Positions 1 to 5,028 of a DNA stretch of 5,028 nucleotides are shown here, piece after piece (position 1 is the stretch's first letter; every line of letters starts with the position of its first letter). A model generated the notes under the pieces. That model was not told the origin of the DNA and ran no database searches. It saw only the letters and a program-made list of their open reading frames with translations. The stretch comes from an uncultured Gemella sp. Lineage in GTDB: Bacteria > Bacillota > Bacilli > Staphylococcales > Gemellaceae. Location of the stretch: positions 1 to 5,028 of the forward strand of contig CALHQV010000141.1 of the NCBI GenBank assembly GCA_938038035.1, given 5' to 3'. The position numbers and the translations under genes are program-made.

Positions 1-33
1 TATAACTTGTGATTTAACAAGACTAAACATATA

Positions 34-50
34 GTTTACTAATGTTAAAC
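34..50. promoter_or_regulatory. Operator-like inverted repeat, copy 1
   Basis: The block reads GTTTAC-TAATG-TTAAAC, two 6-bp arms around a 5-bp centre with one arm mismatch. One further A and T flank it symmetrically (33 and 51). It is nearly identical to copy 2. A dimeric helix-turn-helix protein would be expected to bind such a site, and the XRE regulator encoded immediately downstream is the obvious candidate. The assignment to that protein is inference. Confidence 0.6.
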
Positions 51-64
51 TTAAATGACGATAA

Positions 65-81
65 GTTTACTAATGGTAAAC
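65..81. promoter_or_regulatory. Operator-like inverted repeat, copy 2 (perfect palindrome)
   Basis: The block reads GTTTAC-TAATG-GTAAAC, with fully complementary 6-bp arms around a 5-bp centre. It is the best-formed copy and can serve as the reference for the other three. It lies 96 bp upstream of the regulator's start codon. The likely ligand is the downstream XRE/cupin protein (inference). Confidence 0.65.
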
Positions 82-105
82 AATAATAACGTTAAGTTAG
101 ATAAT
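77..105 (+). promoter_or_regulatory. Candidate promoter A (TAAACA-17-GATAAT)
   Basis: A -35-like TAAACA (77-82, 4 of 6 to TTGACA) and a -10-like GATAAT (100-105, 5 of 6 to TATAAT) are separated by 17 bp. The -35 element lies in the right half of operator copy 2 and the -10 in the left half of copy 3, so binding at either site would block it. In such AT-rich DNA sigma-A-like boxes occur often by chance, hence the modest confidence. Confidence 0.3.
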
Positions 106-112
106 AATAAAC
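96..112. promoter_or_regulatory. Operator-like repeat, copy 3 (degenerate)
   Basis: The block reads GTTAGA-TAATA-ATAAAC. The outer GTT and AAC and the right half-site TAAAC are kept, but only 3 of 6 arm positions pair. It is identified mainly by its exact 31-bp register with copies 1, 2 and 4. Alone it would not be convincing. It overlaps a candidate -10 element (100-105). Confidence 0.4.
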
Positions 113-136
113 AAAATTAACTAAAAGTTATATATT
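108..136 (+). promoter_or_regulatory. Candidate promoter B (TAAACA-17-TATATT)
   Basis: This is the same arrangement as candidate A shifted by one 31-bp unit: TAAACA at 108-113, a 17-bp spacer, then TATATT at 131-136. The boxes lie in the right half of operator copy 3 and the left half of copy 4. That the promoter-like elements shift with the repeat could mean promoter and operator were duplicated together, or that the match is a by-product of repeat composition. Confidence 0.3.
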
Positions 137-143
137 GTTAAAC
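127..143. promoter_or_regulatory. Operator-like repeat, copy 4 (promoter-proximal)
   Basis: The block reads GTTATA-TATTG-TTAAAC, with 4 of 6 arm positions pairing and 13 of 17 positions matching copy 1. It sits just upstream of the TATACT candidate -10 at 147-152, so a protein bound here would cover the -35 region of that promoter. It also contains another candidate -10, TATATT at 131-136. Confidence 0.45.
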
Positions 144-146
144 TAA

Positions 147-152
147 TATACT
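147..152 (+). promoter_or_regulatory. Candidate -10 element TATACT nearest the operon
   Basis: TATACT matches the sigma-A -10 consensus at 5 of 6 positions and would give a start near 159 and a leader of about 18 nt that includes the ribosome binding site. No good -35 box lies 17 bp upstream: the sequence there, AAAGTT at 124-129, is poor. If this is the real promoter it may be weak or need help, and operator copy 4 would overlap its -35 region. Confidence 0.35.
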
Positions 153-176
153 TATTAACTATAGAAAGGAGAAGTT

Positions 177-722
177 ATGTATTCTATAGGTGAAAGATTA
201 AAGAGACTACGAATTCAAAAAAACCTCACCCAAGAAGAGTTAGGGGAACGTACAGATCTTAGTAAGGGGTATATATCTCAAGTTGAGCGTGATTTAGCGT
301 CACCATCAATGGAAACATTTTTTAATATACTCCAAGTACTTGGATGTGCTCCTAAAGATTTCTTTGATAAGGAGAGTACTAGTCAGAAAGTATATTATTC
401 TTTAGAGGATCAAACTAGTTATGAAGAAACTGATGAAGGATATAAACTTACATGGTTGGTTCCAGAATCAAATGAGAAAGAGATGGAATCACTTATATTG
501 AAACTTGATAAAAATAGTAATTATAAAACATTCGATCCTTCTGAATCAGAAACATTATGTTATGTACTGAAGGGGAAATGTAAATTGAGATTAGGTGAGG
601 AGGAGTTTATAGCTTCGACTCATGAAAGTTTTTATTTTTTAGCTACATCAGAACATAGAATATCAAATCCATTTGATGAAGAATGTGAAGTATTAATTGT
701 AGCGACTAATTCGTATTTATAA
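177..722 (+). CDS. XRE-family helix-turn-helix regulator with C-terminal cupin domain (PuuR-like), probable regulator of potABCD
   Basis: This is a 181-residue cytoplasmic transcription factor. Residues 6-63 form an XRE/HTH_3 domain, with LTQEELGERT at 17-26 and a recognition helix around 29-38 (SKGYISQVER), followed by the ASPSMETFFNI segment typical of this fold. Residues 105-178 match a small Cupin_2 barrel: the YVLKGK turn at 129-134, then H160 and N164 in the second cupin motif. The histidines usual in the first cupin motif are not apparent; the stretch before YVLKG is rich in Ser and Glu. The start is set by AAAGGAG at 165-171, five nt from ATG. The gene is first in the pot operon, with potA 10 nt downstream, so local control of polyamine uptake and of its own expression is the natural inference. 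The four phased repeats upstream are the likely operators. Family PuuR-type regulators respond to polyamines; the effector here is unproven. Confidence 0.88.
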   Translation: MYSIGERLKRLRIQKNLTQEELGERTDLSKGYISQVERDLASPSMETFFNILQVLGCAPKDFFDKESTSQKVYYSLEDQTSYEETDEGYKLTWLVPESNEKEMESLILKLDKNSNYKTFDPSESETLCYVLKGKCKLRLGEEEFIASTHESFYFLATSEHRISNPFDEECEVLIVATNSYL

Positions 723-732
723 GGAGAAAATA

Positions 733-1821
733 ATGGCAAATATTGTTGAATTTAAAAATGTATCAATGTCTTTTGGTAATACACATGTATTAAAAAATAT
801 TGATTTAGAAATAGAAAAAGGAAAATTCTATACATTACTAGGACCAAGTGGATGTGGTAAAAGTACAATTTTAAAATTAATTGGTGGATTTTTAAGTCCA
901 ACATCAGGTGATGTACTACTTGATGACAAAGTGGTTAATGATTTACCTGCGAATAAGAGACATGTAAATACTGTGTTCCAAGACTATGCATTATTCCCAC
1001 ACATGAATGTATTTGAAAATGTTGCTTTTGGATTGAAAATTAAAAATGAAAAGAAAGAAGTAATTAATAAGAAAGTAAAAAAAGCTCTTAAGCAAGTTAA
1101 CTTAGCTGGTTTCGAAAATCGTGATATAAGCGAGATGAGTGGTGGACAAAAACAACGTGTTGCGATAGCTCGTGCAATTGTTAATGAACCTGAAATTATC
1201 CTACTTGATGAATCACTATCAGCGCTTGATTTGAAACTTCGTCAAGAGATGCAATATGAACTTCGTGAACTTCAACAACAAACAGGTATTACGTTTATCT
1301 ATGTAACTCACGACCAAGAGGAAGCACTAGCGATGAGCGACTATATCTTCGTAATGAATCACGGTAAAATTGAACAAAGTGGTACACCAACGGATATTTA
1401 TGATGAGCCTGTAAACCGTTTTGTTGCTGATTTCATTGGTGAATCTAATATTGTTAATGCTGTTATGTTAGATGACTATTTAGTAGAAATTTATGGAAAA
1501 CAGTATGAATGTGTGGATGCTGGTTTAGATAAAAACAAACGTGTAGAAGTAGTAATTCGTCCAGAGGACTTAGAAATTACAAGTGTAGATAAAGGTAAAA
1601 TCGGTGTAGTAGTAGATACTCAGTTATTTAGAGGAGTTCACTATGAAATCTGTTGTTTAGATGATCAATATAATGAATGGATTGTTCACTCAACTAAACA
1701 AGCAAAACCAGGTGCAGCTGTAAGTTTAAACTTTGATCCTGAAGCAATACATATCATGGTGCCTGGAGAAACTGAAGAAGAATTTGATGCTCGTCTTGAA
1801 TCATATGAAGAGGAGGAATAA
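733..1821 (+). CDS. potA: Spermidine/putrescine ABC transporter ATP-binding protein PotA
   Basis: This 362-residue ATPase powers polyamine import at the inner face of the membrane, acting as a dimer under PotB and PotC. All ABC motifs are intact: Walker A GPSGCGKST (37-45), Q-loop Q83, signature MSGGQKQR (135-142), Walker B IILLDE (155-160), D-loop SALD (163-166) and switch histidine H193. The DESLSALD form with Ser instead of the common Pro is what I recall from staphylococcal and streptococcal PotA. Residues of about 270-340 form the TOBE-type regulatory domain, including VVIRPEDL and the LFRGVHYEI segment. The protein ends in an acidic tail, ETEEEFDARLESYEEEE. AAGGAG at 721-726 overlaps the regulator's stop codon and lies 6 nt from the ATG, suggesting translational coupling. 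The length is normal for PotA. Confidence 0.96.
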   Translation: MANIVEFKNVSMSFGNTHVLKNIDLEIEKGKFYTLLGPSGCGKSTILKLIGGFLSPTSGDVLLDDKVVNDLPANKRHVNTVFQDYALFPHMNVFENVAFGLKIKNEKKEVINKKVKKALKQVNLAGFENRDISEMSGGQKQRVAIARAIVNEPEIILLDESLSALDLKLRQEMQYELRELQQQTGITFIYVTHDQEEALAMSDYIFVMNHGKIEQSGTPTDIYDEPVNRFVADFIGESNIVNAVMLDDYLVEIYGKQYECVDAGLDKNKRVEVVIRPEDLEITSVDKGKIGVVVDTQLFRGVHYEICCLDDQYNEWIVHSTKQAKPGAAVSLNFDPEAIHIMVPGETEEEFDARLESYEEEE

Positions 1822-1824
1822 AGA

Positions 1825-2643
1825 ATGTTCAATAAAAAAACACGCTCATTTTTTATGATTCCTTATGTAATGTGGATGCTACTTTTTGTAGTATTTCCAA
1901 TATTACTAATAGTATATTACTCTTTTAGAGATATCGATGGCAACTTTACATTCGCAAACTATAAGATATTCTTTAGTAGCACATATGTATTAATGACATT
2001 GTATAGTTTCTGGTATGCGTTTCTAATTACACTTATTTGTTTGATAATTAGTTATCCACTTGCATTTGCTATTAATAAAAGTAAATATAAAGAACTGTTA
2101 CTTCTATTAATCATCTTACCAACATGGATTAATATCTTATTAAAAACTTATGCGTTTTTAGGATTATTTGGTGAATATGGAACAATTAATAGTTTCTTAG
2201 TGTATATTGGTATAGGTTCTCAAAGTTTACTATTTAATTCATTTAGTTTTATTTTTGTATCAAGTTATATATTCTTGCCATTTATGTTATTACCTATTTA
2301 TAACTCGGTTTCTGGTATGAATAAAAACTTAATAGAAGCATCATATGATTTAGGTGCTGACTTTAAAACTACGTTCTTAAAAATTATTTTACCATTAAGT
2401 ATTAATGGTGTTAAAACTGGTATTCAGGTAACATTTATTCCAGCTTTATCATTATTCATGATTACACGACTTGTTGCTGGGAACAAAATTATTAACTTAG
2501 GTACAGCTATTGAAGAGCATTTCTTAGTTACTCAAAACTGGGGAGTAGGTTCAACAATCGCAGTATTCTTAATAGTAGTAATGGGAATTATAATGTTTCT
2601 TACAAATACTAAAGACAAAACTAATTTTGGAGGTAGAAAATAA
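1825..2643 (+). CDS. potB: Spermidine/putrescine ABC transporter permease PotB
   Basis: This 272-residue integral membrane protein forms one half of the polyamine channel. Hydrophobic segments lie near residues 11-33, 58-83, 90-115, 138-160, 196-217 and 240-260, which fits the usual six spans. The cytoplasmic EAA loop that docks on PotA reads EASYDLG at 171-177, then after nine residues IILP at 187-190, matching the family consensus EAA-x3-G-x9-I-x-LP. It starts 3 nt after potA. Its ribosome binding site AGGAGG (1811-1816) lies inside the last glutamate codons of potA, 8 nt from ATG. PotB and PotC are paralogues; the assignment as PotB rests on gene order and on the N-terminal FMIPYVMWMLLFVVFPILL type sequence. 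Confidence 0.94.
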   Translation: MFNKKTRSFFMIPYVMWMLLFVVFPILLIVYYSFRDIDGNFTFANYKIFFSSTYVLMTLYSFWYAFLITLICLIISYPLAFAINKSKYKELLLLLIILPTWINILLKTYAFLGLFGEYGTINSFLVYIGIGSQSLLFNSFSFIFVSSYIFLPFMLLPIYNSVSGMNKNLIEASYDLGADFKTTFLKIILPLSINGVKTGIQVTFIPALSLFMITRLVAGNKIINLGTAIEEHFLVTQNWGVGSTIAVFLIVVMGIIMFLTNTKDKTNFGGRK

Positions 2644-3443
2644 TGAAATTAACTTCAAAAATATATTTAGGGGTTATCTTTGCAATATTATATATACCTC
2701 TAATTTATCTAGCATATTACTCATTTAACTCAGGTAAGACAATGATTGATTTCGAAGGTTTTTCTTGGAAACATTATGTAGATTTATTTGAGAATACGCG
2801 TATGATGGTTATTGTAATTAACACGATTGTTGTTGCATTACTTTGCGGATTATTTTCTGCTATTTTTGGAACACTGGGTGCATTAGGAATATATTCTTTG
2901 AAATCTAATAAGCAAAAAAATTCTTTCTTAGTAGGTAATAATATTCTTATTGTAAGTCCTGACGTTATTATCGGATGTTCATTCTTATTAATGTTCACAT
3001 TTATTTCTAAGTACACAGGATTAGATACTATTCAAGGTTTTTGGTCAGTGTTACTATCTCATATTGCTTTTAGTATTCCAATCGTTGTATTAATGGTTTT
3101 ACCTAAACTATATGAGATGCCAAGAAGTATGGTCGATGCAGCAATAGACCTTGGAGCGACTTATCCACAAGTATTAAGTAAGATTGTAATTCCTTATATT
3201 ACTCCAGGAATCTGGGCAGGATTCTTTATGGGATTAACTTATTCTTTAGATGATTTTGCGGTTACATTCTTTGTTACAGGTAATGGATTCCAAACACTTT
3301 CTGTTGAAATTTACTCAATGGCGAGACAAGGAATTAACTTACAAATTAATGCTTTATCTACAGTTTTAACTATATTTGTTGTTGTAGCAGTATTAATTTA
3401 TTATGTAATCAATACTAGTAAATTAAAAAGGGAGGTAAGATAA
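2643..3443 (+). CDS. potC: Spermidine/putrescine ABC transporter permease PotC
   Basis: This 266-residue integral membrane protein pairs with PotB to form the channel. Hydrophobic segments lie near residues 7-28, 57-84, 98-120, 135-153, 187-200 and 236-256. The EAA loop reads DAAIDLG at 165-171 followed by IVIP at 181-184, slightly off consensus but well within the family. SLDDFAVTFFVTG at 201-213 is the conserved segment that I recognise as characteristic of PotC. The start overlaps the potB stop by one base (TAATG at 2641-2645), and GGAGGT at 2629-2634 lies 8 nt upstream inside potB, so translation is probably coupled, which suits production of the two permeases in equal amounts. Confidence 0.95.
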   Translation: MKLTSKIYLGVIFAILYIPLIYLAYYSFNSGKTMIDFEGFSWKHYVDLFENTRMMVIVINTIVVALLCGLFSAIFGTLGALGIYSLKSNKQKNSFLVGNNILIVSPDVIIGCSFLLMFTFISKYTGLDTIQGFWSVLLSHIAFSIPIVVLMVLPKLYEMPRSMVDAAIDLGATYPQVLSKIVIPYITPGIWAGFFMGLTYSLDDFAVTFFVTGNGFQTLSVEIYSMARQGINLQINALSTVLTIFVVVAVLIYYVINTSKLKREVR

Positions 3444-3444
3444 T

Positions 3445-4524
3445 ATGAAAAAGTTACTTATTTCAGCAATTTCAATATTAGTTATCTGTTTAGGATTATT
3501 ATATAGTCGTAATTTTATAAATAGTTCAAATAGCGGAGAAAAACAAACTTTAACAATCTTTAACTGGGGAGAATACATTGATCCAGAGTTAATTAAGAAG
3601 TTTGAGGAAGAAACAGGGATTTCAGTAGTATATGAAACATTTGACTCTAATGAAGCTATGTTAACAAAAATTCAGGCTGGATCTACACCGTATGACATAG
3701 TAATTCCATCTGACTATATGATTAAGAAGATGAAAAAGTTAAATTTACTAAAAAAACTAGATCACAGTAAAATTGAAGGATTTGATAATATTGATGAACA
3801 ATTTAGAAATAAAAGTTTCGATCCAAATAATGAATATTCAATTCCTTATTTCTGGGGAACACTAGGAATACTTTATGATAAAACTAAAGTACCGGAAGAT
3901 CTTAAATTTGAAAAATGGAATGATCTATGGGATGCACGTTTAGAAAATAATATATTACTAATTGATGGTGCACGTGAAATGATGGGGATTGCTCTTCAAT
4001 CAGAAGGAAACTCTGTAAATGATACTAATGAGGTAAACCTAAATCTAGCAGAAAGAAAATTAGAGTTACTTCACCCAAATATTAAAGCAATTAACTCTGA
4101 TGAGAAGAAAATGCTTATGATTAACAATGAAGCATGGGTATCAGTAGTATTCTCGGGAGATGCAAAATCAATCATGGAAGAAAATGAAAATATGGTTTAT
4201 GCATTACCAAAAGAAGGAACTAATCTATGGTTTGATAATATAGTAATTCCAAAAACTTCTAAAAATGAAGAGGCTGCATATAAATTTATTAACTTTATGT
4301 TAAAACCAGAAAATGCAGCGAAAAACTCTGAATTTATCGGGTATGCAACTCCTAATGGTAAAGCTAAAGAATTGTTATCAGAAGAAACAACAAGTAATGA
4401 ACAATTTTATCCGGATTTAGAAAGTTTTGGAAATAGAGCTGAAGTGTATGAAGATTTAGATCCTAAAATGATTCAATTCTATAACGATCTATTCTTGAAA
4501 TTCAAAATTAACAATAGAAAATAA
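3445..4524 (+). CDS. potD: Spermidine/putrescine-binding protein PotD
   Basis: This 359-residue extracellular receptor captures polyamines and delivers them to PotBC. It starts with Lys-Lys and a hydrophobic stretch (4-20), then a periplasmic-binding-type fold of two lobes. Against E. coli PotD numbering as I remember it, most ligand residues are visible: W41, E43 and Y44 (for W34, E36, Y37), S89 and Y91 (S83, Y85), E178 (E171), W262 and D264 (W255, D257) and Y300 (Y293). G175 and F236 stand where E. coli has D168 and W229. The only N-terminal cysteine, C15, is preceded by Ile, which is not a standard lipobox, so the protein may be held by an uncleaved N-terminal span. GGGAGG at 3430-3435 lies 9 nt before ATG, which is 1 nt past potC. 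It is the last gene of the operon. Confidence 0.95.
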   Translation: MKKLLISAISILVICLGLLYSRNFINSSNSGEKQTLTIFNWGEYIDPELIKKFEEETGISVVYETFDSNEAMLTKIQAGSTPYDIVIPSDYMIKKMKKLNLLKKLDHSKIEGFDNIDEQFRNKSFDPNNEYSIPYFWGTLGILYDKTKVPEDLKFEKWNDLWDARLENNILLIDGAREMMGIALQSEGNSVNDTNEVNLNLAERKLELLHPNIKAINSDEKKMLMINNEAWVSVVFSGDAKSIMEENENMVYALPKEGTNLWFDNIVIPKTSKNEEAAYKFINFMLKPENAAKNSEFIGYATPNGKAKELLSEETTSNEQFYPDLESFGNRAEVYEDLDPKMIQFYNDLFLKFKINNRK

Positions 4525-4525
4525 A

Positions 4526-4563
4526 ATTAAGAGAGATTATCTTTTTTGATAATCTCTCTTAAT
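4526..4563. terminator. Intergenic hairpin, probable bidirectional terminator
   Basis: A perfect 16-bp stem, with arms ATTAAGAGAGATTATC (4526-4541) and its complement (4548-4563), encloses a six-T loop. It begins 2 nt after the potD stop and lies between convergent genes. On the minus strand the stem is followed by a T-rich run (TTTTATTTT), so it looks like a good intrinsic terminator for the FxLYD gene. On the plus strand the bases after the stem are AATTAAAAAG, with no proper T tract, so termination of the pot operon here is less certain and may rest on the TTAAT at the base of the stem. Confidence 0.85.
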
Positions 4564-4587
4564 AATTAAAAAGTTCTGTGAATACTC

Positions 4588-5028
4588 TTAAAAACCACTT
4601 ACTTTTAATTCTTCAGTTTTGAATGTAACATTTTTTTCAGAACCAATATACATTGCTTTAAATTTCCATGTTGAGTTAGGTTTTAAATCATTTACATTAG
4701 CTAGTGCGTCCCCAACTTTGTTACCATTAGCATCATATGCAGGAATGATAATTTGAACATATGATTTCTCTTTATCAGTATTATTCTTTAATACTCCTGT
4801 AACATAGCTAGAAAATGAATCTTTTTCGATATTAATATCAGAAACTTCATATTTTGCTTTTTGTGTTTCTTGAGTAGAATTTTTAACTTCTACATCTTTT
4901 TTCTTGTTACCAGTTGTTTGCTGAATAATTAATATAAGTACGATTACTGCTAAAATTATAAACCAAACTCTTTTATAGATAGGTTTTTTTTGAATATATA
5001 CATTCCCATCCTGATCTGTAATTTTTTT
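4588..5028 (-). CDS. Membrane-anchored FxLYD-domain protein, 5' end cut by the window edge
   Basis: The minus-strand frame is open from the window edge to a TAA at 4588-4590 and gives 146 residues. It begins KKITDQDGNVYIQKKP, a short polar cytoplasmic segment, then one membrane span at about 21-36 (VWFIILAVIVLILIIQQ). A Lys/Gln/Thr-rich linker follows, and an FxLYD-type beta-sandwich occupies about residues 60-136 (FSSYVTGVLKNNTDKE, then WKFKAMYIGSE). The topology predicts the domain outside the cell. From memory, homologues start Met-Lys-Lys or similar, so probably only the initiator codon or a few residues are missing. The function of FxLYD domains is not established; they are common in Firmicute surface proteins. 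The gene converges on the pot operon, shares its terminator, and has no evident functional tie to it. Confidence 0.82.
   Translation of the reverse strand, partial: KKITDQDGNVYIQKKPIYKRVWFIILAVIVLILIIQQTTGNKKKDVEVKNSTQETQKAKYEVSDINIEKDSFSSYVTGVLKNNTDKEKSYVQIIIPAYDANGNKVGDALANVNDLKPNSTWKFKAMYIGSEKNVTFKTEELKVSGF

Larger units (their letters stand above)
34..157. repeat. Four-unit degenerate tandem repeat, 31-bp period, upstream of the pot operon
   Basis: Units begin at 34, 65, 96 and 127, exactly 31 bp apart. Each starts with a 17-bp block of outer form GTT-N11-AAC, followed by 14 bp of AT-rich linker. The 17-bp blocks at 34 and 65 match at 16 of 17 positions. The block at 96 matches the one at 65 at 12 of 17, and the block at 127 matches the one at 34 at 13 of 17. 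The half-site TAAAC is present in all four, at 46-50, 77-81, 108-112 and 139-143. The linkers also share an AC dinucleotide at almost the same place. The period is close to three turns of B-DNA, so all copies would face the same side of the helix. I infer a cooperative repressor-binding array that arose by tandem duplication. Low-complexity AT content makes the weaker units less certain. Confidence 0.7.

Noticed and set aside
34..157. Possible CRISPR array
   Set aside because: Spacing is regular, but the repeats differ by up to several bases in 17, the intervening 14 bp are too short for spacers, and no cas gene is present.
1722..1733. 12-bp palindrome AAGTTTAAACTT resembling the operator half-sites
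   Set aside because: It lies in the potA coding sequence, lacks the 5-bp centre of the upstream sites and is not accompanied by other copies; chance is sufficient.
2225..2241. GTTTACTA matching the first 8 bases of the operator
   Set aside because: There is no right half-site and it lies within potB, so it is best explained by AT-rich chance similarity.
2774..3016. Open frame of 80 codons on the minus strand
   Set aside because: It lies wholly within potC on the opposite strand, in an AT-rich gene where such frames are frequent, and its translation shows no recognisable domain. potC is a clear family match across this stretch.
3481..3495. C15 of PotD as a lipoprotein cysteine
   Set aside because: Ile at -1 does not fit the lipobox, and the hydrophobic stretch continues past the cysteine.
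1..5028. Mobile elements, tRNA or rRNA genes, toxin-antitoxin or defence genes
   Set aside because: No transposase, integrase, terminal repeats, RNA gene structure or defence domain was seen on either strand; the coding content is a standard transporter operon plus one surface protein.

Overview
The window is very AT-rich, with strong AGGAGG-type ribosome binding sites and tightly packed genes, and looks like a low-GC Firmicute of class Bacilli. PotA resembles staphylococcal PotA closely as I remember it, and PotD resembles the streptococcal type. The membrane-anchored FxLYD protein at the right end would fit Gemella or a relative. The genus is my inference from protein resemblance and was not tested by a search.

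Layout: positions 1-176 are non-coding and hold four degenerate 17-bp operator-like inverted repeats, spaced exactly 31 bp apart and interleaved with candidate promoter elements. They are followed by a five-gene plus-strand operon at 177-4524: an XRE-type helix-turn-helix/cupin regulator, then potA, potB, potC and potD. Gaps within the operon are 10, 3, -1 and 1 nt, so it is almost certainly one translationally coupled transcription unit. A 16-bp perfect hairpin at 4526-4563 separates it from a convergent minus-strand gene (4588 to the window end). That gene encodes a small FxLYD-domain membrane-anchored protein and is probably cut only at its initiator codon.

How the genes work together: PotD captures spermidine/putrescine outside the cell, PotB and PotC form the membrane channel, and PotA hydrolyses ATP to drive import. 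The first gene probably controls the operon, and thus itself, by binding the phased repeats just upstream. The transporter is a well-known system. The part that deserves a second look is the four-copy, 31-bp-phased operator array and its arrangement with the promoter elements.
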